In this document: positions 1-7,312 of the stretch, one piece after another
How the letters are laid out: each line of letters starts with the position of its first letter
How positions within the stretch are numbered: position 1 is the first letter of the stretch
Assembly: GCA_029262005.1 (NCBI GenBank)
Contig: JAJDAG010000172.1
Span: 1-33,738 of the forward strand
Length of the DNA: 33,738 nucleotides
Reading direction: 5' to 3'
Source: Candidatus Zhuqueibacterota bacterium
GTDB lineage: Bacteria > Zhuqueibacterota > Zhuqueibacteria > Oceanimicrobiales > Oceanimicrobiaceae
Program-made: the position numbers and the translations under genes
Notes under the pieces: model-generated
Seen by the model: only the letters and a program-made list of their open reading frames with translations
Told to the model about the DNA's origin: nothing
Database searches by the model: none

Positions 1-1085
1 TCTTTGATGATTGGGTTTATGGTGGTGGACATCCGGTATTCGAAGTGAGCTACACTTATTTGGCCGACCGCAAATTGCTTGACCTGTGCGTGAAACAAGT
101 ACAGCCAATGGTAAAGGGCCAGGATTTATTTAAGTTACCTGTGACAATCACAGTTGCCACCGCAAGCGATATAACAAAGCATAAGATATGGCTTGAACAT
201 GACGAGGAAAATTTTCTATTCGAATCAGCAACGGCGCCACGAATGGTGAGTTTTGACGGTGATGGCGAACTTGTCGCTGAATTACAATTTGACAAAAAAA
301 GTGACGCGCTTTTATATCAAATAGGGCATGACGCGCTGCCAGGACGCATTTGGGCTTTACGGCAGTTAGCTGCACGTTTTCCAACTCGAGATGAGACTTT
401 AAATATAATATCAGAAATTCTTGCCGGGGATGGTTTTTGGGGACTGAAAGCTGAAGCCGTACTGCAGTTAGGTTCGCTGCGAACTTCGGCCGCCTGGCAA
501 GTAATCACTTCTGCTCTGGAAAATCCTGAATATCGTATTCGTAAAGCCGCTGTACTGGCAATTGCCAATTTCAGTAGTAGTTTGGCAAAAGAAAAACTAA
601 AGAATATAATTAACAGTGACTCCCACAGCGACGTAGTTGCGACGGCAATTGTGGCTCTGGCAAAGACAGACCCGGACGTTGAAATAGATTTTATCCGCAA
701 GCAATTAGGGCGCACCTCCTGGTATAGCGAAATTACCATTGCTTGTATGAATGCTTTTGGTATTCTTGGTGATAAAAGCCTCGTTTCAGCACTAAAACCA
801 TTCACGACTGAAGAACATAATCAGTACCTGCGAATGGCCGCTCTAAAAGCATGGCAAAGCTGCGCACCGGCAGACTCAGAATTACATAAAACGCTGATGA
901 TGTCTGCAGAAAAAACACCTTACCAATTGCAGCAGTTGGCAATCGAAATGCTCGGGAGCCTCCATGTCACTCAAGCCAAACAACTCTTAGAGGAAACGGC
1001 CAGGGAATCTGGTGATGTTAATATTACTGTGCTAGCGGAGCGTGCCCTGAATCAAATTAGCCGAGTAGAAAATTTTAAAAGATAA
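1..1085 (+). CDS. M1-family metallopeptidase (aminopeptidase N-like), C-terminal part, 5' truncated
   Basis: The reading frame is open from base 3 and its start lies outside the window. The first visible residues (FDDWVYGGGHPVFEV) match the segment following the catalytic domain of M1 aminopeptidases, where a conserved W...GHPVFEV-type block opens the beta-sandwich domain. The rest is alpha-helical with HEAT-like repeats (for example the stretch around RIRKAAVLAIANF), as in the C-terminal cap of this family. M1 enzymes remove N-terminal residues from peptides using a zinc bound by HEXXH; that motif would be upstream and cannot be checked. The stop is TAA at 1083-1085. The next gene is 146 bases away and looks unrelated. 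A non-catalytic HEAT-repeat protein is the alternative, but the GHPVFEV block argues for M1. Confidence 0.75.
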   Translation, partial: FDDWVYGGGHPVFEVSYTYLADRKLLDLCVKQVQPMVKGQDLFKLPVTITVATASDITKHKIWLEHDEENFLFESATAPRMVSFDGDGELVAELQFDKKSDALLYQIGHDALPGRIWALRQLAARFPTRDETLNIISEILAGDGFWGLKAEAVLQLGSLRTSAAWQVITSALENPEYRIRKAAVLAIANFSSSLAKEKLKNIINSDSHSDVVATAIVALAKTDPDVEIDFIRKQLGRTSWYSEITIACMNAFGILGDKSLVSALKPFTTEEHNQYLRMAALKAWQSCAPADSELHKTLMMSAEKTPYQLQQLAIEMLGSLHVTQAKQLLEETARESGDVNITVLAERALNQISRVENFKR

Positions 1086-1231
1086 TTTTTCTTTGTAATG
1101 CTATAAATTAAGAAAGGCTAAAGGAAGCGCATCATCAATATTGAAACGGGATAAGTGCACCTAACACGAAAGCGGTGTGCAATTTTCAGCTTCTATGCAC
1201 TCAAGTACCGCCAGACAGGACTATCTAATCT

Positions 1232-1717
1232 ATGAAAAAAGTTGCCGTATTTGTGGATGTTCAAAACATTTACTATACTACAAAACAGGTTCACAATTGT
1301 CATTTTAACTATAATGCGTTTTGGGCGAAAGCAACTGCAAATAGAGAGGTTGTAAAAGCGTTTGCTTACGCCATTGACAAGGGGGATGAAAAGCAGAAAC
1401 AATTTCAAAACATACTTAAGGGAATTGGCTTTGACTTGAAACTAAAGCCGTTTATTCAAAGAAGTGATGGTTCCGCCAAGGGTGATTGGGATGTTGGCAT
1501 CGCACTTGACGTTATGGAATATGCAGGGAAAGCAAACGTTGTTGTGTTGGCATCCGGGGATGGTGATTTTGACTTATTAGTAGATAAAATAAGAAAAGAC
1601 TTGGGTATTTCAGTTGAAGTCTATGGGGTCGCTCAATTAACAGCGACATCTTTGATTAATTCGGCATCCAGATTTGTACCAATTGAAGGCGATTTGCTAT
1701 TGAGAATTACAAGATAG
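1232..1717 (+). CDS. NYN domain protein (LabA/DUF88-like, PIN-fold nuclease family)
   Basis: This 161-residue protein consists of a single NYN domain. The conserved acidic sites are visible: FVDVQNIY at residues 7-14, the central GDWDVGIALDVM block and the SGDGDF block. In this PIN-like superfamily these aspartates bind metal for RNA cleavage, although many LabA/DUF88 members have no assigned substrate. The gene stands alone and is visibly more AT-rich than its neighbours. It is followed at once by an integron-attC-like sequence (1731-1806), which suggests acquisition as a mobile cassette; that is inference. Upstream, a small hairpin (TGCAC at 1156-1160 with GTGCA at 1177-1181) lies in the leader. 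No strong ribosome site precedes the ATG. The family call is firm; the cellular role is unknown. Confidence 0.85.
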   Translation: MKKVAVFVDVQNIYYTTKQVHNCHFNYNAFWAKATANREVVKAFAYAIDKGDEKQKQFQNILKGIGFDLKLKPFIQRSDGSAKGDWDVGIALDVMEYAGKANVVVLASGDGDFDLLVDKIRKDLGISVEVYGVAQLTATSLINSASRFVPIEGDLLLRITR

Positions 1718-1730
1718 TGGCGCATAAAGT

Positions 1731-1806
1731 GCCTGATAATCAAATGCACGCTGACCTTTATCTCGTTGCGCTCTTAGTCGCACTTAACGCGGGCGGATGT
1801 TAATAC
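1731..1806 (+). repeat. attC-like degenerate element after the NYN gene
   Basis: Fourteen bases after the NYN stop codon the sequence passes from GCCTGATAATCAAATGCACG through a loop-like CTCGTTGCGCTC to CTTAACGCGGGCG and then GTTAAT. Integron attC sites typically run from a GCCTAAC-like box to a CTTAACGCGGGCGTTA-like end, with weakly complementary arms. The right end matches well except for three extra bases (GAT) before GTTA. The left end is degenerate, and arm pairing is only partial. It is best read as a decayed or divergent attC. Chance resemblance is possible, and no integrase gene is in view. Confidence 0.35.
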
Positions 1807-1852
1807 TCATTTAACCAAATGAAACAACAGAGAATCTATATTTTTTGAGATT

Positions 1853-3604
1853 ATGAAAAGTTGCAAAGGGTCAAAAGCAATGCGCCCAAACGGTTCACAC
1901 ACAAGGTATCAGGTAGAATATCCGCATCGCGGCGCTGTTGTTTCGCTGCAGAGTGGGGCAAGATGGATTTGCAGACTTGGCTTGCTGCTATCGTTGCTTT
2001 TGTTTTACAACACGACATTTGCCAATGATGGTGAAATCCGCAAAGTCGATGAAATCCGTTTCGAATACAGCAATTTCGATTCTACGCTGGCTGCGGCGAA
2101 CAATCCTTTGATTATTTGCATTCCCGGCTTTACTCAGCACAATCGCAGCGCAGAGTTTTTAATTCTTAAGAATTTCTTCAAACAACTGGGATTTTCATTT
2201 CTCATCATGAATCCACCGCAGCACGGTGAGGACATTTCCTATAAACAGTTGTTTGATTGGGGAAATCGGGAAGTTCAGGATGTTGTTACTTTAATCCGTT
2301 CTTTGCGCCTTTTGCAGAAGCACAAAGAGGTTCATTTGCTCGGTTTTTCCATAGGCGCTAAGGTTGTTTTAAAGTTGGGGGCTACGGCCGGGTTGCAGGA
2401 TTCTTTTACCTCTGTGATTGCAGTGGCGGCGCCCTATCGTGTGAGCGAAATAAATTTACGCCCATCCGGGAGTGTTTCGAAACTGCTTGAAGGCGTTATT
2501 TCCGGTTTTTACGCTTACGACAGGTCGAGTTTGGGCAGATTTTGGGCCATGGCTTTACTGGGCTTGCCAACCGCATCGGTGCGCAACACAGCGACCCCGG
2601 CCAATGAAATTGCTGCCATTCGGGTCCCTGCGCTTTTACTGCACAGCGCCGATGACTGGCTGACAAAGTCTTTTCATTCAAAGAAGCTGTTTCGTCGCGG
2701 CAGAGAAAATCAGCCATTGTCTTTTGTGTCCCTGGCAGTGAAAACGCACGCGGAGGACATGCTGACGCGCGATCATTCCCGGGTTAGAAAGGCCTTTCTC
2801 GATATTCTGGATAACTGGATTGAATTCATCCGCAGCGGCAATTTCAAACATGAGAAAACCGAATTTGATGCGCAATTTAAGCGGAAGCTGGGGAAAACAA
2901 TCGATACAGAGTTGCTTTATCCCGTCAATAAAATCTCGATGATGGGCAGCCCGGCCATTCACGAATTCAATTCTGATTTGTGGCTAACAGCCGTCGAACA
3001 CAATCACTCAATGATAACGCTCAACTCGGTTGCCAGCCTGAACGGCAACCATTTCGCGCGACACTTACTCACCTTTGGCTCGACAAAAACCGACGGCCGC
3101 TTTTGGCAGCGCCTGCGCGGCGGATTAAGTTTTCAACAAAATCAATCCGGGCGACCCGAAAATTTCTTTGGAAATGTTTCACTCTATTATCCCTTTGGCT
3201 CAATTATCTGGTTACGCCGAATTTCTTACGCTCAGAAACTCGGCAACGGATTTGATCGCAGATTTTTTTCAACCGACCTTGCTTTTCTCGTGCTTGACTT
3301 TCAAGTGAACTATGGCAATTTTATTAATGATGAATATGATCTTCAGTTAAATTTCAATTTTCCTCTGGTTGGCAATGCCGCCAACAGCTATCTTTTTGGC
3401 ATTGGCTACAGCCGGTTTTTGTCGGACATTCCAGGCACGTTCTACAAAAACAATTTGAAAGTCTACCTGCTTCTCGGGCCATCCGCCGCGGTGCAGCGAA
3501 CCCGGGTACGAGCCATTTTTCAATATGAGCAGGAAGGCTTCAATCCTTCAGGTGCAGCACATGTCTGGAGCGCAGGCCTGTCTTTTAATTTTGATGAGCA
3601 GTAG
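1853..3604 (+). CDS. Exported alpha/beta hydrolase with C-terminal beta-barrel-like region
   Basis: This is a 583-residue protein. A hydrophobic export segment lies near residues 43-56 (LGLLLSLLLF), preceded by a long basic N-terminus. The start may be the ATG at 1853 or the one at 1880, which has a better AAGGG ribosome site. An alpha/beta hydrolase domain follows: an ICIPGFTQH strand with its oxyanion turn, the nucleophile elbow G-F-S-I-G with Ser166, and a later HSADDWL block fitting the acid strand. Beyond about residue 370 the chain changes to aromatic-rich, alternating strands (for example FGNVSLYYPFGSIIWLRR and LQLNFNFPLVGNAANSYLFG) ending AGLSFNFDEQ, which resembles an outer-membrane beta-barrel. 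An esterase or lipase carried by its own barrel is plausible; the substrate is unknown. It stands alone, with 134 bases before and 286 after. Confidence 0.65.
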   Translation: MKSCKGSKAMRPNGSHTRYQVEYPHRGAVVSLQSGARWICRLGLLLSLLLFYNTTFANDGEIRKVDEIRFEYSNFDSTLAAANNPLIICIPGFTQHNRSAEFLILKNFFKQLGFSFLIMNPPQHGEDISYKQLFDWGNREVQDVVTLIRSLRLLQKHKEVHLLGFSIGAKVVLKLGATAGLQDSFTSVIAVAAPYRVSEINLRPSGSVSKLLEGVISGFYAYDRSSLGRFWAMALLGLPTASVRNTATPANEIAAIRVPALLLHSADDWLTKSFHSKKLFRRGRENQPLSFVSLAVKTHAEDMLTRDHSRVRKAFLDILDNWIEFIRSGNFKHEKTEFDAQFKRKLGKTIDTELLYPVNKISMMGSPAIHEFNSDLWLTAVEHNHSMITLNSVASLNGNHFARHLLTFGSTKTDGRFWQRLRGGLSFQQNQSGRPENFFGNVSLYYPFGSIIWLRRISYAQKLGNGFDRRFFSTDLAFLVLDFQVNYGNFINDEYDLQLNFNFPLVGNAANSYLFGIGYSRFLSDIPGTFYKNNLKVYLLLGPSAAVQRTRVRAIFQYEQEGFNPSGAAHVWSAGLSFNFDEQ

Positions 3605-3728
3605 AACAATCTGGGCGGGCAGAACGATATTCATGTCGATAATATTTGATTTTTCTCTGCTCAACTCTCAACTTGGGAATAGGTCTCTTTGTATCATTTT
3701 CTCTGTGAATTGTCGCAAAAACATGTTG

Positions 3729-3744
3729 ATGTGAGGCCTCACAT
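3729..3744. promoter_or_regulatory. Perfect 16-bp palindrome upstream of the speH gene
   Basis: The sequence ATGTGAGGCCTCACAT reads the same on both strands with no spacer. It lies about 150 bases upstream of the S-adenosylmethionine decarboxylase start, in a 286-base non-coding stretch. Its size and symmetry fit an operator for a dimeric regulator, but no regulator gene is adjacent and the binding protein is unknown. Confidence 0.35.
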
Positions 3745-3890
3745 TTCTTTTGGAAAGTACACCTGTTTGTTTTATATTTTATGTTCGCTATTTTGACCGT
3801 GGGTTGAATGTTGCATGAAGAATTGTGTAGCATGGAAGGCAGCTACGGATTGTTTTTATGTGAATTTTGGTAATTTCAAGAAGGGAATGA

Positions 3891-4292
3891 ATGCAACCTG
3901 TTGGTATTCAACTATTGGGCGAGCTTCGGGATTGTGCCCCGGAGTTGTTAAACGATGCACAGGGGCTGGAACGGCTTGTGTCCGCTGGGGTGGCGCGCTG
4001 CGGATTTCATCAGGTTCAAGTCACCAGTAAGAAATTTGAGCCTGTTGGCGTGACGGTCATTGCTATAATTAGTGAGTCGCATGTTTGCATTCACACTTTT
4101 CCGGAAACAAAACACGCTTCTGTGGATATTTTTCACTGCTCAGGTGATGCCGGGCCGCTGCACGTTCTTCTCAATTTTCTTAAAGAATCTTTGGGTGCGG
4201 AATCCATGCAATGCCTGGAGATTAATCGCGGCAGAAAACTAGAAGTAAACGGGTTAGGTCGCACTGATAAGACAGCCGCTCAGGCGTGTTAG
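3891..4292 (+). CDS. speH: S-adenosylmethionine decarboxylase proenzyme (prokaryotic class)
   Basis: It makes decarboxylated S-adenosylmethionine, the aminopropyl donor for spermidine synthesis. The 133-residue proenzyme shows the self-cleavage site ISESHVCIHTFPE. Ser63 would become the N-terminal pyruvoyl cofactor after cleavage from Glu62, with His68 and Cys83 (in DIFHC) at the processing and proton-donor positions, the same numbering as the well-studied Thermotoga enzyme. The start is set by AAGGGA six bases before the ATG. Another open frame covering 3815-4030 overlaps it but has no family features. It is 18 bases upstream of the radical SAM gene and probably co-transcribed with it and trhP. 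No spermidine synthase gene lies nearby, so the polyamine pathway must be completed elsewhere. Confidence 0.93.
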   Translation: MQPVGIQLLGELRDCAPELLNDAQGLERLVSAGVARCGFHQVQVTSKKFEPVGVTVIAIISESHVCIHTFPETKHASVDIFHCSGDAGPLHVLLNFLKESLGAESMQCLEINRGRKLEVNGLGRTDKTAAQAC

Positions 4293-4310
4293 AATCACAG
4301 ATCTCATACA

Positions 4311-5597
4311 ATGAAAGCAGAATATATTAATAAATTCGAGTCGTTCAGGGAGCAAACCCTGTTCCCCTATTTGGCGACAGAGCAGCAGGCCTTTATCCGC
4401 GACATTGCCATTGAATATCGTTTCACCTTTCAGGAGTTTCGGCAAGTGGCCGAAGCGTGTCGCGATCTGGAGATGTGGGGTGAGCCGGATTTGCAAGTCT
4501 GGTGGGAGACCCAACCGAAGCCTGAGAAAAGTGCCGGAAAACAGTTCAAAAAAAGTCTGTTGACGAACTTGCAAACTTATTTGCAGGAAAAACGCGCTGC
4601 GCTGAATGTGTATCCGGCAAATGGTTTGCCACGACCGGAAGCGCGCGAAAAGAAGCACATTTTTCAAAAACAATCTTCCAAGGAGATTGCCGGCATGTGT
4701 CCGGTGGCTTCAGAGGAAACAGTTTGTTGTAATTTGCGCACCATCGACACCGTTGAAAACTGTGCTTTCGGCTGCAGCTATTGCACCATTCAAACATTTT
4801 ACAAAGACAAATTTACCTTTGATGTAAACCTGGCGGAAAAACTAAAGGCCATCGAAATCGACCCTGAGCGTTTTTACCATTTTGGCACCGGGCAGTCATC
4901 GGATTCGCTGGTCTGGGGCAACAAGTTCTCCACTCTGGAAACTTTGTGCGCCTGGGCTGCGGCGAATGCCAATGTGCTGCTCGAGTTTAAAACGAAATCG
5001 AATAATGTTTCGTTTTTTCTCGAAAAGGAAGTACCGCCAAATTTGGTTTGCAGTTGGTCACTGAACACACCGACCATTATTAAGAATGAAGAACATTTTA
5101 CCGCAAACCTGGAACAGCGGTTGGCGGCTGCCAGAAGTGTCGCTGATCGAGGAATGAAAGTGGCGTTTCATTTTCACCCGATGGTGCACTATGACGGTTG
5201 GGATGAGGACTATCCCGCAATTGCCGCTCGGCTCAAAAACTGTTTTGACCCCGATGAGGTTCTTTTTGTTTCGCTTGGCTCAATTACGATGATCAAACCA
5301 GTGATGAATAAAATTCGTAAGAACGGGCATGCGACAAAGATTCTGCAAATGGAAATGACGCCTGATCCGCTGGGCAAACTTACTTATCCTGATGACACAA
5401 AAGTAGAGATGTTTCGCACAATGCACAGCGCTTTCTCAGACTGGCACGAGCGGGTTTTTTTCTATTTATGCATGGAAAAGGCGACCATCTGGCAGCGTAC
5501 TTTTGGCTTTTCCTATCCAGACAATGAAACATTCGAGCGCAAATTCTTGCAAAGCTCAATGAGTAAACTTCAAACACCCGAGGTGTTCGTACCATGA
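4311..5597 (+). CDS. Spore photoproduct lyase-like radical SAM protein
   Basis: This 428-residue protein carries a CxxxCxxC radical SAM cluster motif at Cys151, Cys155 and Cys158 (NCAFGCSYC), the spacing found in spore photoproduct lyase. Further blocks typical of that family follow: HFGTGQSSDSL, LEFKTKSNNV, CSWSLNTP and FHFHPMVHYDGW. Bona fide SPL repairs the 5-thyminyl-dihydrothymine photoproduct in spore DNA. Here an N-terminal region of about 120 residues makes it longer than the roughly 340-residue Bacillus enzyme, and no sporulation gene is in view, so the substrate may differ. It overlaps trhP by four bases (ATGA), indicating translational coupling, and follows speH by 18 bases. The family assignment is strong; the exact reaction is uncertain. 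Confidence 0.82.
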   Translation: MKAEYINKFESFREQTLFPYLATEQQAFIRDIAIEYRFTFQEFRQVAEACRDLEMWGEPDLQVWWETQPKPEKSAGKQFKKSLLTNLQTYLQEKRAALNVYPANGLPRPEAREKKHIFQKQSSKEIAGMCPVASEETVCCNLRTIDTVENCAFGCSYCTIQTFYKDKFTFDVNLAEKLKAIEIDPERFYHFGTGQSSDSLVWGNKFSTLETLCAWAAANANVLLEFKTKSNNVSFFLEKEVPPNLVCSWSLNTPTIIKNEEHFTANLEQRLAAARSVADRGMKVAFHFHPMVHYDGWDEDYPAIAARLKNCFDPDEVLFVSLGSITMIKPVMNKIRKNGHATKILQMEMTPDPLGKLTYPDDTKVEMFRTMHSAFSDWHERVFFYLCMEKATIWQRTFGFSYPDNETFERKFLQSSMSKLQTPEVFVP

Positions 5598-6922
5598 CTT
5601 TGACCCCATCGCCTGAACTTTTGATGCCGGCCGGCAACTTTGAAAAACTCCGGTTTGCTTTTGCCTACGGCGCTGATGCCGTTTATGCCGGTGTTCCCAT
5701 TTTTTCCCTGCGGGCCCGTGAAAATGATTTTACAAAGGAAATCATTAAAGAGGCTATTGAGTACACGCATAGCCTGGGCAAACGCATTTACCTAACCATG
5801 AATATTTACGCCCACAACATCAAGATTAATAAATTTTTAGATGCATTTTGTGAAATGGCCGACATGGGGCCGGACGGCTTTATTATGACGGATCCGGGTC
5901 TCATCAACAAGTCGGTGAAACTTAGACCCGAGTCGATAATTCATCTTTCTACGCAAGCCAACGCCACCAACTGGGCTACCATTGAGTTCTGGCGGGACAT
6001 TGGTGTCAAGCGCATTATTTTGCCGCGTGAACTTTCTATTCAGGAAATGGCAACTATCCATGAAAAAGTGCCGGATATTGAGTTGGAAGCTTTTGTGCAC
6101 GGGGCCATTTGTATCGCATACTCAGGCCGCTGCTTGATTTCCAATTATATCAATCATCGGGATGCAAACCAGGGCACCTGCACCAATTCATGCAGATGGG
6201 AGTTCTCACTGGCCGTGGATAAAGGCAGTTTGCTTGAGGCCGAATCAGTTCATACAGAGAATGCTGATTATCAGCCGCTGGCTGGAAAATACCTTGCCAA
6301 GGAAGCTTCACGCGCAGAGCAGAATTACGTTGGGCAGCAATTTGAAATGGATGAGGATGAGCACGGCACTTATTTAATGAATTCAAAGGACTTGTGCGCG
6401 GTTGAGTTGCTGGAAGATTTACGCGAGGCGGGTATTTGCAGCTTCAAAGTGGAAGGGCGAAGCAAGTCTGTTTATTATGCTGCTGTGGTTGCCCGCGCTT
6501 ATCGCCGCGCAATTGAGGATCTGGCGACAGGAAGGCCATTCAATCCTGAAAATTTGCAGGAGCTTGTGAGCACGTCCAATCGCACGCTCATGACTGGTTT
6601 CATGAAAAAGCGACCCCAGGAATACGGTGAAAATTTCGAAGATGGAGCATCTTTGCCCCTAACACACAGATTTGCCGGGCAGTTTCGAGACTATGATTCA
6701 GCCTCCGGCCTGGCATTGCTCGACTTAAAGAATCGACTTGAAATCGGTGATACGCTGGAGTGGATTACACCCGATGAGACGACTGCAGTGCAAGTGGAAT
6801 CCCTTTTTAAACCGAATGGTTCGAGGGTGGATGTTGCGCACGGTGGGCTGCAATGCCAAATACCTGTGCCATTTGAACCCAATGAATTCACCCTTGTTCG
6901 TCAAGTCCTGAAAAGTGCCTAA
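5594..6922 (+). CDS. trhP: tRNA hydroxylation protein TrhP, peptidase U32 family
   Basis: This 442-residue protein is closely patterned on Escherichia coli YegQ/TrhP. The N-terminal TIM-barrel opening LLMPAGNFEKLRFAFAYGAD leads to the family signature EAFVHGAICIAYSGRC, then RDANQGTCTNSCRW. Four cysteines (173, 180, 196, 200) occupy the positions that bind an iron-sulfur cluster in related U32 proteins. TrhP acts in prephenate-dependent hydroxylation of uridine 34 in tRNA, the first step towards 5-oxyacetyl- or methoxyuridine; it is not a protease despite the family name. The ATG overlaps the stop of the upstream SPL-like gene. After the stop there is a 390-base gap, so this is the last gene of the operon. 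Another U32 RNA hydroxylase such as RlhA is a less likely alternative. Confidence 0.88.
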   Translation: MTLTPSPELLMPAGNFEKLRFAFAYGADAVYAGVPIFSLRARENDFTKEIIKEAIEYTHSLGKRIYLTMNIYAHNIKINKFLDAFCEMADMGPDGFIMTDPGLINKSVKLRPESIIHLSTQANATNWATIEFWRDIGVKRIILPRELSIQEMATIHEKVPDIELEAFVHGAICIAYSGRCLISNYINHRDANQGTCTNSCRWEFSLAVDKGSLLEAESVHTENADYQPLAGKYLAKEASRAEQNYVGQQFEMDEDEHGTYLMNSKDLCAVELLEDLREAGICSFKVEGRSKSVYYAAVVARAYRRAIEDLATGRPFNPENLQELVSTSNRTLMTGFMKKRPQEYGENFEDGASLPLTHRFAGQFRDYDSASGLALLDLKNRLEIGDTLEWITPDETTAVQVESLFKPNGSRVDVAHGGLQCQIPVPFEPNEFTLVRQVLKSA

Positions 6923-7089
6923 TGTAGCCTTTTTAATAACTGCACAAATTTTCCACTTTCGGAATTATTCTCCCGGATATGATAATTTTTGTTATAAAAA
7001 CTATCAAGTCTGAGAAACATTATTTCCTGCTTTGATGGCATTTCCCCTTAGATTTAATAAAAACACCGTTTTATCTTAATACTCATTTG

Positions 7090-7136
7090 GCGATGCCTTT
7101 ATTTTGAGTCTGGTGTAAAAATTGTAACGGCATCGC
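7090..7136 (+). repeat. Inverted repeat with 8-bp arms upstream of the nqr promoter
   Basis: GCGATGCC at 7090-7097 is exactly complementary to GGCATCGC at 7129-7136, with 31 bases between. It ends about 50 bases upstream of the predicted -35 box. It could be a looped operator or the base of a terminator for the preceding operon, but no T-run follows. Confidence 0.35.
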
Positions 7137-7186
7137 TGTCATATCAGAGCCATTAAAAAATTAAGCAACGCCGCCAAAAAATACAC

Positions 7187-7214
7187 TTGATTCTGAACTT
7201 AATTCTGTTATAAT
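7187..7214 (+). promoter_or_regulatory. Sigma-70-type promoter with extended -10 for nqrABCDEF
   Basis: A -35 box TTGATT (7187-7192), a 16-base spacer and a perfect -10 box TATAAT (7209-7214) are preceded by TG at 7206-7207, giving an extended -10 (TGTTATAAT). Transcription would start near 7221 and give a leader of roughly 90 bases before the nqrA ATG. Confidence 0.65.
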
Positions 7215-7234
7215 GCATCTGGCTGTATTGGAAT

Positions 7235-7251
7235 AGACATGTGAAATGTCT
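7235..7251 (+). promoter_or_regulatory. Small hairpin in the nqrA 5' leader
   Basis: AGACAT (7235-7240), a five-base loop GTGAA and ATGTCT (7246-7251) form a perfect 6-bp stem shortly after the predicted transcription start. It could stabilise the mRNA or be an operator; nothing in the sequence decides between these. Confidence 0.3.
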
Positions 7252-7312
7252 GTAATAAAAAGCGAAAATATGAATAGTCAATTGCACAACCAAAATTCAT
7301 AGGATTGACTGA

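Larger units (their letters stand above)
6923..7312. other. 390-base non-coding leader region before nqrA
   Basis: No plausible gene is seen here. The region is AT-rich and holds an interrupted inverted repeat (7090-7136), a strong promoter-like site (7187-7214) and a small hairpin in the predicted transcript (7235-7251), all listed separately. It separates the trhP operon from the nqr operon. Confidence 0.6.

Noticed and set aside
3815-4030. A 71-codon open frame on the plus strand overlapping the start of speH
   Set aside because: It overlaps the well-supported S-adenosylmethionine decarboxylase in another frame, has no recognisable domain, and no ribosome site fits its start.
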